Positions 35,327-47,003 are shown, counted from the stretch's first letter. The stretch is 64,000 bases of DNA from Panulirus ornatus (GCF_036320965.1 NC_092231.1:857697-921696), one strand, 5' to 3'. The notes: generated by a model from the sequence alone, not told the origin. Numbers and translations: made by a program.

Positions 35327-35350
35327 GTTGTTGTTGTTGTTATTATTAGC
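35266..35350. repeat. (TTG)n(TTA)n(TTG)n trinucleotide repeat
   Basis: A symmetrical compound tract: TTG units, about 14 TTA units, then TTG units again and a short TTA end. Confidence 0.95.
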
Positions 35351-35696
35351 ATTATTAGCATTACTGTTCTTGTTTTGAATGATTCATGAAGTCAGTGAAA
35401 ATAAGGTTATATACAGGGGATGACGAAGCTTAACATGTTTTCAGACGATGAAAACTTATGGAATAATTTTTCGAGATTGTCTTTGTACCCGAGTTAATCT
35501 TAACATGTAACGGTACGTTGTTTCTTTTGTTACTTAGCTGTAGGCTGTGTGGCTCCCCCGGAGGACAATGAAGGATGCATCATTATCTGTAGCATGAGGA
35601 ACTTGCTTATTTAGTGCCGTCATTTATCTCCCGTAGGACCACCACCTACTTGGTTTTACTCAGTGAGTTAAGTGATGGTACTCAGTGACTTATCTT

Positions 35697-35835
35697 AAGC
35701 ACGACGGTACGATTACGTGAATATGTGGAAGCATCCACTCAGCATGATCTTATGACCATTGAAAACTGTGGCACGATCCATAATCATGCTGTTCCGACCC
35801 TTGAGCACGACGGCACAGCCCTTGAATAAGTAGCT
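35697..35835 (+). repeat. 'ACGGTACGAC' dispersed repeat, copy 5
   Basis: Diverged units AGCACGACGGTACGAT, GTGGCACGATCCATAATCAT and TTGAGCACGACGGCAC at roughly 21-bp phase, with an unrelated-looking stretch in the middle. Confidence 0.7.
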
Positions 35836-36781
35836 TCATTCATGAACCTTATGACGCGAGAGACATCCTGCACTTGTATCTGGCAGTGCACTACCAGCGT
35901 TTTGGTGTTGAAATCATTTTCATAGGTCAGCATTAGGTCATCGTCATTATCTCAAGCAAATCATTAATCTCATATGACCTATGTACATAATCACAGGCCA
36001 AGGAGCACAGCAGGTAGATGACACCCTTCAGCGACCCACCGTCATGGATTTACCGGCAACGCTCACATATTCACCACTATCAACGTGGCTGACTCATCTT
36101 GCTTCATATATAATCGGTCAACTTCCTTTCAACCACTTGCACTGTGCTCTGATGCTTGAACTCATCTTGGCCGTATGACTGTAGGCTTAAATTTACCCAC
36201 AAGAATCTAAGAGGATTTTTCTTCGTCAGTAGCAACCCCCAACGTGACTGTGAATTCCTTTGCTAACATGGGTCCCGTGGGACGTCACCACCGCCGTCCT
36301 CCGTCACAGGTCCTTCTAGATATCGGCTGTGCTCTCCACCTGCGGCATAAACCTGGCAAATGATGCACAACTTCCAAACTACAGAACCTCAACTGCATGC
36401 CATCTGCCGCAGCGGATGCAAAGCCACCAGACCTCGATAACTCTCCCTCCTCTGCCGCCCAACCTCGAGTCCTTTGGCACTCCACCTCTCCTATACCTGC
36501 ACCATGAGATCCAGGCAATGAAAGATTTCTCCTGTGGGGCTCCTGTCACATCTATAATTGCACCAGCAGCATGAGACATCTGTCATTCCTGCTAACTTCA
36601 TCTCATATTACCTCAGTTCCTTCCACTTTATCAACAGCTCTACACTACCTGCAGCAGCTCATCATGAGCTACATTACCCCTGCGTTTACTCGGTATAGCA
36701 TAGTGTTGTTACTCATGTTACCATAAACCCCTGTTAGTCCTCAGTGTTACGGATGTTAGACACTTGCTCACACACCCGCCA
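35836..36781. other. Unannotated stretch
   Basis: Open frames on both strands at 36285-36580 overlap in a slightly GC-richer part, but none shows a domain. Confidence 0.4.
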
Positions 36782-36870
36782 GTAGCACGACGGTGCGACC
36801 CTCGATACGATGGTCTGGAAATTGCTCCCTTAAGGATCAGGTTAGATGTCATGACCTCATGCCCAATGGT
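36782..36870 (+). repeat. 'ACGGTACGAC' dispersed repeat, copy 6
   Basis: GTAGCACGACGGTGCGACCC then TCGATACGATGGTCTGG, followed by a GATCAGGTTAGATGTCATGA flank of the same GACCT/GGTCA type. Confidence 0.7.
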
Positions 36871-37157
36871 CGTGCAGTTGGTCTTAAGTTAGGTGCCGTC
36901 TTCCTCAGGGATCCTTCCGTTGTCCTCAGTTGGTTAACCAGAAACATAAGCCTGATTGTCATTTATCACCTCGTCAAGTGATCAGGGGAAGACGGTTCTG
37001 TAGGTAGGAGTTCGTGGCATGTGTATGTTGTCAGAATTAGTAATGGTTGGAAAAGTCAGGAGAGTTCAGTGTTGGAGAACTTGTGATAGTTGTTATCGTA
37101 TGAAGGATTTAGTATGATGTTTTCATATATAATGTTCACTGTATATTTAGTAGAAAT

Positions 37158-37159
37158 GT

Positions 37160-37194
<35 letters not shown>
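37158..37194. repeat. (GT)n microsatellite
   Basis: A perfect GT run of about 37 bp. Confidence 0.96.
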
Positions 37195-37195
<1 letters not shown>

Positions 37196-37399
37196 AAACA
37201 ATTGTCCGTGGGAACCGCACTTCACAAATTACCCCTGGCAGTAAGCTGTTCCTGTGAGCATCATTAAATATTTTTTACGTGCATGTGTGACGTCGTGAGA
37301 GGCATCGCTGAGGGCGAGGCTCACGCCTGTGTTTCGTTATGAAAGCCTGACGCTATGCCAAACTTTCACAGCGTTCCCAAGTGGCCCATTTGGTGACGC

Positions 37400-37850
37400 T
37401 TCCTGTGTCGCTTCTGCTGTTACTGGAGGATGAGCACGTGTGCTGTGCTGCTCCTGTTTCTTGAGGTTTAGGACGTGTTCCACTCTGCTACTGTTACTTA
37501 AACACTTGTTTTAGTGCTGCTGTTGACACTTGGTGGTGGCACTTTTTGTGCTACTATTATTATTACTCACGACTGGAGGCATCTGCTGTGTTGCTTTTGA
37601 TACATGTGGTCAGGATCCCCACAGTGGTGCTGTAATTACTTGTAATTAAGTAATCTTCTGTAGTGTTGGTGAGGAATAGGGTTGGGAGTCCAGCTAAGGT
37701 GTGTTACTTGTATGTCGTTCCTTTGCACTCTGCTTCTGTTACTTGTGACTCGTCGTATCGCTTGCAGTACTGCTGCTGTTACTTGGGGCTGATGACTGTC
37801 ATATGGTGTTATTGTTACGTACCTGTTGTAATGCTACTGTAACGCAAGAC
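37400..37850. repeat. Very degenerate CTGCTGTTACTTG repeat
   Basis: The word CTGCTGTTACTTG and its variants recur about ten times at irregular 40-50 bp spacing. This is a decayed minisatellite. Confidence 0.5.
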
Positions 37851-38249
37851 AGTGATACCTTCTGCGATGCGGGTAACGCCTTCCTTGGTGCTTGTTAGTA
37901 TACTTAAGGACACCATTGTTACCGTTACGGATGTGACAGCTCGAAATAATGTAATGTACAACTTGATGCCAGTAAGAATTGGCAGTAAAGCATTAGTATT
38001 TAATGTAAGAAACAGAAAATAACCTTCGAACTGAACTGTCATAATGAATTCTCTCAGATGAGCTTAATTAGCGTGAATTGACCAGCAACTATCAGAGGAG
38101 TTGGACTCATTGCTAATTGACGAAGTGAGGTCACGTGTGACTGATTGTTGGCTGTAGGTAAAGGGTTAATCAAGACTAATGGTTGAATCACTGTTAACGG
38201 TGAAGACGTGACGGGTCACTGGCTAGACAACAGTGACAGAGGTCAGCCG

Positions 38250-38400
38250 GAGCCTGAACTGGGTCCTGGTGAATACCTGGTAATGTCTCCAGGATCTTCA
38301 CAGCCCGGGCTGGGCCCAGGCTAGTGGATCAGGTCGTTGGTCGACCAAGCTGTTAGAAGCCGCAATCCTCAGACCAACATGGCGCCCACAACCTGGCTGG
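38250..38400 (-). mobile_element. Dispersed decapod repeat (LINE 3' region?)
   Basis: Contains GCTAGTGGATCAGGTCGTTG and GGTCGACCAAGCTGTTAGAA, words of a type I know from a widespread decapod repeat. It lies directly 3' (minus strand) of the LINE-like C-terminal reading at 38400-38640 and may be its tail. Confidence 0.5.
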
Positions 38401-38643
38401 CTGGTCCACTTTGTTGTTACTTGTGCAGTGTGCATCACTGAAATCCATTATTGTGCAGCCTGTGTTGTGTTCTTCGTGACGGTAGCTGGCCAGATGTTGA
38501 AGATTTTTTGGACCCTGGATGTTGAAGGTGTTTTCTCGTTTTGTGAATATTGCACTCTTTAGTTTGCTGTGTCTGTCATGCCAGTAAGATGTTATTTCCG
38601 AATTGAAGTTGGGAACCAAACCTTTTAGGATATTCCATATCAT
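38400..38643 (-). mobile_element. Probable LINE protein C-terminus, minus strand
   Basis: A 96-residue minus-strand frame starts IWNILKGLVPNFNSEI and continues HSKLKSAIFTKRENTFNIQG and GPKNLQHLASY. The layout (aliphatic start, basic middle, GP..L.HLA box) resembles the end of CR1/Jockey-type ORF2 proteins with an IxxGxVPN start. It is truncated at its N-terminal side near the Tc1-like relic. The assignment is moderate. Confidence 0.5.
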
Positions 38644-38704
38644 ATGTGTTTATTTTTTAGAATCAATTTAAATGGTTTTCCATTTGTAAATTACTCCACT
38701 TAAA

Positions 38705-39640
38705 TTTCTTCACTAAAAGAAATGTCTGATATTATGGATAGCTACATCGACCCAAGTTAAACACCTTGAAGAAACCAAAAAAAAAAAGCCCTCTCCACGT
38801 ACCCTGAATGTTCGTGAACGTCTGATGGATGAAGATTCACGCTTGAATGCAGAGAAATTAAAAGTAAATACCCCAGACTGTTCAACACAGTGATGTGTCG
38901 GTAAGGACATTGCAGCGCCGCTACACGAAGATCTTAAGTACCGGGGTTGCAGGCTGCGTTCCAAACCGATGGTAACCCATATGCGCCAGAAGAAAAGGGT
39001 CGGTTTTTGGCTAGAAATGTATAGTGCGGGATACGGCTGAATTTAGACGTGTCTTGTGGAGTGACGAGCCCACCTTTTCTGTGACAGGTGGCCGTTGTGG
39101 GCGTGTGTGTGTACCCTTCTGTGATCCATTTGACCCTAAGATTATTGCAAGCACTATAAAGTTTCCTGCTTATCTTATGGTATGGAATTATTGTAGTTAT
39201 TATATAAGGTGCTGGAGACCTTAGAGTGTTGAAGAATGAAACTATGAACAGACATAGTTACCTCGAAGTACTGTGTGACCAACTTCTAGAGTCGTTTAAA
39301 AAATGCAACTCTGAAGTATTTTTTGTAGGCTGGGGCTCACTACCACACTAGTCACTGTTTGGCTTAAGGACTGCTGTGCTGTGGAATTTTTTGAATGACT
39401 ACCCCGGGAATTCACCGGATCTGAATCCAATAAAAAAGTCGTGGACGTTTGTAAAAATGAAATCACACAACAGCGATACTTCGTCGCTACCAAAGCTAAT
39501 GGCGGCCATTCCTGAAATTTGGGCAAAAGTGGATTCTTAATGATTCCAGAACCTTCATGATTTAGTTTCAGGTCACTTCATGGAGCGTATAAAGAGGAAA
39601 TGAACACCAATAAAGTGCTACTTCGTGGTGAATACATTGT
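38705..39640 (+). mobile_element. Tc1-like DNA transposon relic (transposase pseudogene)
   Basis: With frame changes the plus strand gives, in order, SVRTLQRRYTKIL (DNA-binding part), RRVLWSDEPTFSVTGGR, PKIIASTIKFPAYLMVWNY, GAHYHTS, NDYPGNSPDLNPIKKSW, SSLPKLMAAIPEIWAKVDS. These are the landmarks of a Tc1-family DDE transposase. The first acidic residue is kept (WSDE, about 39058). The second, expected before GAP/GAH, reads A. The third, NPIE, reads NPIK at about 39425. With several stops and frameshifts the copy is inactive. Terminal inverted repeats could not be placed by eye. Confidence 0.9.
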
Positions 39641-40300
39641 TTTCATGGTTATATTTCAGGTTTATCCTTGATGGCTGTACTGCAGCCTCTTCACGCCAGC
39701 TTCGCTGGTGGGCACTGTGTCTTTACAATGACCGACGCGTCACGGGCAATAACATGCCTCTATCAAGACCATCTCGGGTGAAAGAATAAAGACAAAGAAA
39801 GTAGAAATTAATCAGGGCTCTGCAAATGTTTGTAAACCCGACTCTTAAAGGAAGACACGTTATATGAAGATGGAAAGACAAAAGAGGGAAGAGAATTCCA
39901 CAGCACAACTGGTAGAGGGAAGAAGGAGGTTCATAACAGTCAGTCCTCGAGTGGCTGGTGTCCACACACAAGGTGTGGGAAGCAGCAGCCAAACGTGTGC
40001 CACGGGTCCAAACTTTAGAGTGGGGACACATGCAGACAGTTCATGAGAATGAATTTCGAAGTAATACTTATTGGATAGAGAGGGACCTACAACATGGCGT
40101 CGTAGGGTAAAGTAGGTTACAAGCCTGCGAGAACACTCCTGTAAAGGATCGTACCCTTTAGGGACAGTCGGGATAGGCTTTGGAGTTCCTTTTCGTCTAG
40201 GCCTGTATATACCAAGTCAACTCATTCTGACTCCAGAAAATGGACCCGGCCTCGCAGGCCGACATGTGACGTCACGCGGCCCTGAATCCTCAGTTGCAAG
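39641..40300. other. Possible old dispersed repeat, unclassified
   Basis: The part at about 39780-40150 (GAAGAGAATTCCACAGCACA, CTGGTAGAGGGAAGAAGGAG) has the feel of a dispersed decapod repeat, but I cannot name it and see no second copy in the window. Confidence 0.25.
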
Positions 40301-40302
40301 GA

Positions 40303-40775
40303 AACTGTGAGGGTAGGTAAGGATACTGTGAGGGTAGGTAAGGATACTGTGAGGGAAGGTATGGATACTGTGAGGGTAGGTAAGGATACTGTGAGGGTAG
40401 GTAAGGATACTGTGAGGGAAGGTATGGATACTGTGAGGGTAGGTAAGGATACTGTGAGGGTAGGTAAGGATACTGTGAGGGAAGGTATGGATACTGTGAG
40501 GGTAGGTAAGGATACTGTGAGGGTAGGTAAGGATACTGTGAGGGTAGGTAAGGATACTGTGACGGAAGGTATGGATACTGTGAGGGAAGGTATGGATACT
40601 GTGAGGGTAGGTATGGATACTGTGACGGAAGGTATGGATACTGTGAGGGAAGGTATGGATACTGTGAGGGTAGGTAAGGATACTGTGAGGGAAGGTATGG
40701 ATACTGTGAGGGTAGGTAAGGATACCATGAGGGAAGGTATGGATACTGTGAGGGAAGGTATAGAAAACGTGAGCA
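40303..40775. repeat. 21-bp minisatellite, about 22 copies, higher-order
   Basis: Two main unit types differ at two linked sites: A = GTGAGGGTAGGTAAGGATAC and B = GTGAGGGAAGGTATGGATAC (each plus a final T). The order starts A A B A A B A A B A A A, a 63-bp higher-order repeat, then becomes irregular with rarer types (GTGACGG). The period is a multiple of three, so a 200-residue plus frame (VRVGKDT/VREGMDT) and a 188-residue minus frame exist. Both are repeat artefacts unless a transcript shows otherwise. Confidence 0.96.
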
Positions 40776-41174
40776 AAGTGAAGAACAATTACGTTTTCGT
40801 TAGCTCTATATCAGTACGTTTTCTTTGTTCAGAGCCGATGACGTATCATACAGGCTCCACCTACATGCGTATGGGTCGACTTGGTATATATAGGTTTAGC
40901 TATTCCTAAGGTTGCCTAATCTTGCACTGTGGTGTTAGTGGGACCTCTCTCTCTCATCCCTGCGGGTCGTATTCTGGATGGACCAGGATAGACCCAGAGG
41001 CTCTGTGCCTCCACTTGCCCAATCCTGCCATTGGATGGCCTTTGTACCTCCCACCGCCGGGAGAACCTCTGGTCATCAACACAAGTCAGTCGGGATTTCT
41101 GAACCATACTGACGGATGGACCAGCAGCGTCCACAGTTTGCATTGATTAATATCTTGAACACCATGGCCTTTGA

Positions 41175-41285
41175 TATGAACCCTGACGGTTAGGTTGAAG
41201 GTAACGCCGTCATTATAAAAGGTCTTACCGTCGTGCTGCAGGATCCTACCGTCGTCCTGAAGGATCTTCCTTCGAGCTCAAGAGC
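41175..41285 (-). repeat. 'ACGGTACGAC' dispersed repeat, copy 7, inverted
   Basis: On the minus strand: CAGGACGACGGTAGGATCCT and GCAGCACGACGGTAAGACC at 21-bp spacing, then the flank ACCTTCAACCTAACCGTCAG, the same layout as copy 4. Confidence 0.75.
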
Positions 41286-42019
41286 CACACTGCCGCTATA
41301 ATGTAAGCCTTATATTTGTTTATGTATTCGCTGCTCCGGAGACCACGAGGTAAGCATGGTAAGGTAGGTCTGCGTCTGAGCTGTGTGTTAACCCTTCCGA
41401 TACAACACTCATTTCTAACATTCTGTTCCTTGTGGCACAATCTGTATGCCAGTAATGGGGTTCTGTCATCATTCTCCTGCCAACTCTTCTCGCACCTCAC
41501 CCTCACTAACTCATCTGCAAATGTTTCCCACACCTCACCCATACTAAATCATGCTTCCAACGCTATGAAAATTGTTGCCATCAAGTGCCAATTCAGGAGT
41601 GGAGTGAGGGCTTCACCAGCACCAAAGCTTCACTCTTTATCAGCGCCCACACAGCCGCCACCACCGCCACTTCCTCTGCAACACGAGGCCAAAATATGCA
41701 CGCACCAACTGCTGCTCGTTGATTAGCTTTTATTAAAAAGGATTCATTAATACCGTTGGACTGGAATCGGCTGATTGAATTAATTTACTTCATTAAATGA
41801 ACGAGTTTATTTATGATATATATTTATATGTGTTGGCTTTACTTAGCATAAGAGGCGACGTGAGCCCGTGATAACGCACGCTGAGACGAACGAACGCTGA
41901 CCAAGACGCTCAGCTCAGCAGAAGAAAATGAGGTAGACGCTGGGAACAGCACGGTAACGCATTTGCCCTTACACAAAGAAACTGTCACGGTGTCGGTAGA
42001 CGATGTTAAGAACCATACT
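41286..42019. other. Unannotated stretch
   Basis: Two overlapping open frames, 136 residues on plus (41316-41726) and 98 on minus (41246-41542), share this region. Neither shows a domain. The 3' part of the plus frame is Pro-rich from a CCACCACCGCC run. Confidence 0.4.
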
Positions 42020-42200
42020 GGTAGATAGATATTGACAGAGATTCAGGTAGACAGAAACTGACACACACAGGTACACAGAAATTGACAGATACAATCAGGC
42101 GGAAAAGTGACACAAATAGTTTTACGGAAAAATGATATAGGTGTAGATAGACAGGATGGTTGATGTAAATGCAGGTAGACAGAGCAATTGACAAAGATGC
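42020..42200. repeat. Degenerate tandem repeat, about 25-30 bp
   Basis: Variants of CAGGTAGACAGAAACTGACA recur about six times. Confidence 0.7.
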
Positions 42201-43369
42201 GGATATTCAGAAAGTAATAATTTTTTTCAACAAAGGACCAGTTCAATTCCGCCCTGAGGGCTCATCTCTGCATTCCTCTAGTTCTTCCCAATCCTCTCCA
42301 TTATCTCCTGCTCGATCCACGCCTCTTCTCATCACTGTTACTTTAAGTTAGGATTGGGATAGGATTTCTCAGTGGGGCAGACGTACCCTAGTCTTAATGC
42401 TTCTTCAACTCATTTCTTCCAGTATCTTGGTGTAAAATTCCCCGAGACTTTCCTAACCCCTTTGTTGGCTCCGTAGTTCCACTATTCAGCACAGTGAATA
42501 GGTATCATCGTGATGTATTTTGGAAACCCCGTATGAAGTAAATAGCTTACTTTTCTACGGAGTTAGAACCTTTGTTCACATTCCGAAGCTTCGTGACATT
42601 TGAACCGTAGCTTCAGTTATATCAAGGTCTGAGTAATTCGTTCCTATACGGAGCACTGCTCTCACAACTAGGGAGGCTCTAGTCTCAGTATTTACTTAAC
42701 AGACTCGACTCTTAAGTAATCTAACCTCGCAACTCTTGATCCGACTCCAAAACATGACCCACTTTCTTCAATAGACGTTGTTTCGGATTGTGCTCTCCAG
42801 AGCTGTTGCTTGTGTCCTCCGTCATTAGTTAGACTCTGCAAGCTACGCCGTCGCTCATGTGACTGCTGTGTGGCCGAAAGCAACTGAAAGACAGGACCAT
42901 CTCATGTTTGCTTCTTACCCTTTAGAACTCCTTATTTTCCCTCGAATTTCTTTCAAAGAACAAGTTGTCCTCTTTTAAATGAACTTTCTGCCATTTCAGA
43001 AACTCTTCCCCCTCCACCCACCCACTTAGGGCCGGCCTACCCTCGATGAAGGCTTGAGTGTGACGAGAACTGTTCATGAAAAGAAGGAACAAAGTTGAAT
43101 TCATTATAGGTACAGACAGCCTTGAGCCTCGAGCACGTTGGCTCTGAGTGATATCAACTATCATGACTTGCTCACGGTGGTGCTACAGACCATAATATCT
43201 TGTGTTGGAGTAAACATTAATAATATGTGGACAGCAGAGGCGATAGCGCACTGCACTGGTTTAACCGGCACCTGACATCAGACCATTTGTCAACGCTCAC
43301 TGCTGATCTTACCGTCTTGTAACTGAATTATGAAGCCTTTCGATTAATGCATTTAGTATGGCAGTTAGA
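42201..43369. other. Unannotated stretch
   Basis: No feature was recognised. Confidence 0.5.
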
Positions 43370-43505
43370 TCATACGCTCCGTTTTCTAAGGCTTATCATA
43401 GCTTGCTTCTAAACCATCCAAGGCTCGCCATCTTGCCTTTGTGTCTCCTAAGGTTTGCCATGGCTTTTCTCTAAGTCTTTTAAGGCTTGCCATATCTTAC
43501 TTCTA
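43370..43505. repeat. Degenerate tandem repeat, about 40 bp, 3 copies
   Basis: TCTAAGGCTTATCATAGCTT, TCCAAGGCTCGCCATCTTGC and TTTAAGGCTTGCCATATCTT mark the copies. Confidence 0.7.
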
Positions 43506-44157
43506 GGAGCATGATCGGAGGCCTCCAGACCCGGGAAAGGCCAGCACTCGCTGGAATAGTTAACTACCACGTGAAGTTCGAAAATAAGATCAGTAGTGCC
43601 TTTTTCGGCCCTGAAACCAGACAGCCTCTCTCTCCGACCTGGCTGTATATACGAAACATTTTGCATAATGAAGTAAATGAGATACATTTCAAGTTTTATG
43701 ATTACATAGACATACTTTATTGTTTGTTAATAGAATTTTGTGAGAAATTTATGAAAATGAATATCATGTAGTATCTGTTTAAGCTGTATACGTTGAGATC
43801 ATAACACAAACCAAACCAGTCATACAGAATGTCGTTGGTAGACAGAAAACGGAATTATAAAGACTACGTAAAAACAGAAGCAGTAAATTTGAAATGCTGA
43901 CGATATTTAGAGATGAGACAAGTGCTTTATCTGGCTTAAGGAAAACCACCCAAGGTTTACGACTTGGGTGTAAATATAAATGAAGATTGGTTAACATAAA
44001 TTGAAATTATCAGTAGAATTATTGAGTACAGTAAAAACCTTAACACGCCTTTCCTTCTCTAACAGACGGAAATATCCTGTAGTTAGGTAAAGTTGGCCAG
44101 CATGAAGGGCTCTTGAGACTAGTCATGACGCGTCGCATTGAGACCTTGATATTATCT
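43506..44157. other. Unannotated stretch
   Basis: No feature was recognised. Confidence 0.45.
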
Positions 44158-44162
44158 CTGTA

Positions 44163-44208
44163 ACTAGACCAGGTCATACTAGACCAGGTCATACTAGACC
44201 AGGTCATA
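44163..44208. repeat. 15-bp tandem repeat, 3 copies
   Basis: AGACCAGGTCATACT occurs three times head to tail. Confidence 0.9.
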
Positions 44209-45750
44209 GATGTTAAAGTTAAGACCAATATAAGGAGCAACATGCTGTGGAAGACTGCCTGAGACACGCTGTCATCCAAGGAAAGCTACGGTGATGCGGG
44301 CATACCAGTCGCTTTGACGCGCATCAAAGTTTTTTGGCAAGGCGGTCACAAGGCACGGAAGGCCGAGAGGAAGAGCTACAAGTATAATCAGGGTTTACTG
44401 CAGAACAACGAAGATGGCTGGGAGAAGAGAGGCTCCTCTCCCGCTGGGGCAGAGCAGCAGTTACTCACCTTGTATGACCACGTTCTATGCTGACCCATTG
44501 AGAAGAGGTCCTCAGTTCCCATCAGGAAGCTAGTGGGATGGTGAGAATACTTTCGTCACTGTATACTCTCATACAACGGAAATATACATATACGTAGTTT
44601 AGTACAACAATGTCTGCATTATGAGGTACAGTAGAACACATACGTAGTCTGGGTACTGCATGAACCTGGGTTGTGATCAGCTGACTGTCTCGACATCCAA
44701 CGACTGAAGGTGCCACGCGTCGTGCAGGACCAGGTCGGATGTACCGGTATTTACTGTGTTGTTCCGCGTCTTTCCTGTTGTCGTGTCACATGAAACATTT
44801 TCTCATAAGTCAGCTTTGTCTCTCGACCCGTCTGTCTGTCTGTCTGTCTCAGACGAAATATCCTTGACTTAGAGGAAGTGTGCGTCTCGGTGGTGTGTTT
44901 CCTGTATTTGATTTTGGTTATTTACATAAAGGTGAAGACGGTGAAACATGAATATTTGGGTTATATGGTTATCGATAGTGACAAACTATAAAATTAATTC
45001 ATTGGTCGTTGTAAAGCATAACAATAATTTGTTTCAAACCCTAACAATAATTTGTTACTGCCTGCTATAAAACAATGTATTTATGTTTATAAAACCTAAC
45101 AATAACTTGTTACTGTTGGTTGTAAAACCTAGCAATTTCACGAGTAAATCTGGTGATGATGGTGAAGTGAAGGATGTTAAGTGTTGCGATATAAGATTAG
45201 TTCGTCTCTGGAGTAGCGGCTGATGGTGTTTACGTAGTGGAGGCAGATGGTGGGTGATATGTTTGTGTGGTGACGGACTCTGGTACGTTGTCGGACAGCA
45301 TCAGATAGTACATAAACGTAGCTACGACCTCGTGTGTTGCTTCCCGTGTGTTGAGAGACCAGCTACGACTTCTGGTGATGCCCCTCCCCGTGTGGTGGAG
45401 AGCTTGCCTCGCACCAGCTGTTACACTCGGGGAGCTGAGGCTTCTGTGAGGCTCGGACATATCATTAGCTTGATGAAAATATATATTTTTCCCCACTCAG
45501 GGAGGCGCGCCAGCTAATGACTCAGCCTCTCTGACAACAGTCTGCATTACGCTCTTCTCTCACAGGAGGAACATGAGGAACACACTGCAGTCACAGTGGA
45601 CGAGACTACACTCATGAGAGGATATAATCATACAAGAGAAGTGCCTCATACCAGCACTTGTGCCCAGTTGAAATGCCTCCCACACTGTGAGGATGGTGGC
45701 TGAGGTTGCTTTCTTGATATCGTGAGAGCATTACACTTTCATTCACTATG
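44209..45750. other. Unannotated stretch with a small AT-rich repeat
   Basis: Contains (CTGT)n near 44830-44848 and an AT-rich repeat at about 45000-45135 in which CCTAACAATAACTTGTTACTG variants recur three times. No gene was recognised. Confidence 0.45.
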
Positions 45751-45751
45751 G

Positions 45752-45884
45752 TCATCATGCTAGACGTAGTTCACTGTTACCATCATGCTAGACGTAGTTC
45801 ACTGTTACCATCATGCGTCTAGTTCACTGTTACCATCATGCGTCTAGTTCACTGTTACCATCATGCTAGACGTAGTTCACTGTT
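45752..45884. repeat. 25/28-bp minisatellite, 5 copies
   Basis: Unit AGTTCACTGTTACCATCATG preceded by either CTAGACGT or CGTCT. Two length types exist, ordered long, long, short, short, long. Confidence 0.93.
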
Positions 45885-46019
45885 GTGTGTGATGGCTGGG
45901 GATGAAGGCAGGAGCAGCCCAGCAGTCGTAGCAGACGGACCAGGCAGAAACTGTCGTGGTGCGGGGTGGGGGATCTTAACCGAAGATAGACACAAATTTC
46001 ATGATACTTTGTGGTAATG

Positions 46020-46135
46020 TTCTCAGGTGGTGTTGGTGTTACGTGTGTCCAGCTACCCTTGTGTTACATATTTCAAGGTAACGTAATGTTACATGTGTCC
46101 AGATACCGTTGTGTTACATGTAACAGGTAACGTCA
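46020..46135. repeat. 57-bp duplication
   Basis: GTTACGTGTGTCCAGCTACC and GTTACATGTGTCCAGATACC begin two diverged copies, each followed by TTGTGTTACAT. Confidence 0.75.
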
Positions 46136-46182
46136 CAAGTAATATACCCTCAGGGTTGTACTTAATCTGACCAAGTTTACTT

Positions 46183-46310
<128 letters not shown>

Positions 46311-46491
46311 ACGAGCAAGTGTCTAAGTAATTTTACTGAGTTATTAACATTTTTCATTGTGCTTTTAAGAAAATGGGGAGGAAGGAAACGAAAGTGAAAT
46401 TTGCTGCGAAAAGTTTTCCAAGAAGGAAAAGGTGTTTGTGAAGAGCAAGTCTTATTTTGTTATTCCTGGCCATCAGCCTCTTGGATCAGGC

Positions 46492-46493
<2 letters not shown>

Positions 46494-46542
<49 letters not shown>

Positions 46543-46560
46543 GTGCGTGCGCGCGCGTGC
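46494..46560. repeat. (GT)n microsatellite
   Basis: About 46 bp of perfect GT ending in a GC-interrupted part (GTGCGTGCGCGCGCGTGC). Confidence 0.96.
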
Positions 46561-46672
46561 TTATCGCCCCCTTCCTTTGTCTAATATTTCTCTTTTGTAT
46601 TTTTTCGTTTCTTATTCGATGTTGTCTCGCTCAATTTCCATTCTGTTGTTCTCCTACTTGTTTTTTTTTATC

Positions 46673-46808
46673 TCCTGCTCAGTCCTGTCTTGCTCTGTCC
46701 TGTCTTGCTCAGTCCTGTCTTGCTCATTCCTGTCTTGCTCAGTCGTGTCTTGCTCAGTCGTGTCTTGCTCAGTCGTGTCTTGCCCTGTCCTGTCTTGCTC
46801 TGTTCTTC
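46673..46808. repeat. 15-bp minisatellite, about 9 copies
   Basis: Unit TGTCTTGCTCAGTCC with single-base variants. It reads as a pentapeptide repeat (SCLAQ) inside the 304-residue plus frame at 46401-47315. That frame also runs through the GT tract at 46494 and a poly-C tract, so I regard it as non-coding. Confidence 0.93.
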
Positions 46809-46906
46809 GTTGTTGTATCTCTTATAATATATATCGTCTGTTGCTGTATCCTCCCTTGCTCTGTTGTCATATTTCCAGCTTCCCGCCTGTGTAGCCTCTC
46901 CCTGCA

Positions 46907-47003
46907 CCCCCCCCCCCCCCCTCTCCCCCGTGCACTTACTCCGTCTTTCAAGTTGCTGAGAATTTCTGCCACAAGGAAGGGGGGAGGGGAGGGGGGGGGG
47001 GGG
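46907..47003. repeat. Poly-C and poly-G pair
   Basis: A C run at about 46907-46928 is followed 50 bp later by a G-rich run at 46979-47003. The two could pair on one strand. Confidence 0.85.

Noticed and set aside
36285..36579. Overlapping plus and minus frames as a small gene
   Set aside because: The part is only slightly GC-richer, and neither translation has a recognisable domain or start context.
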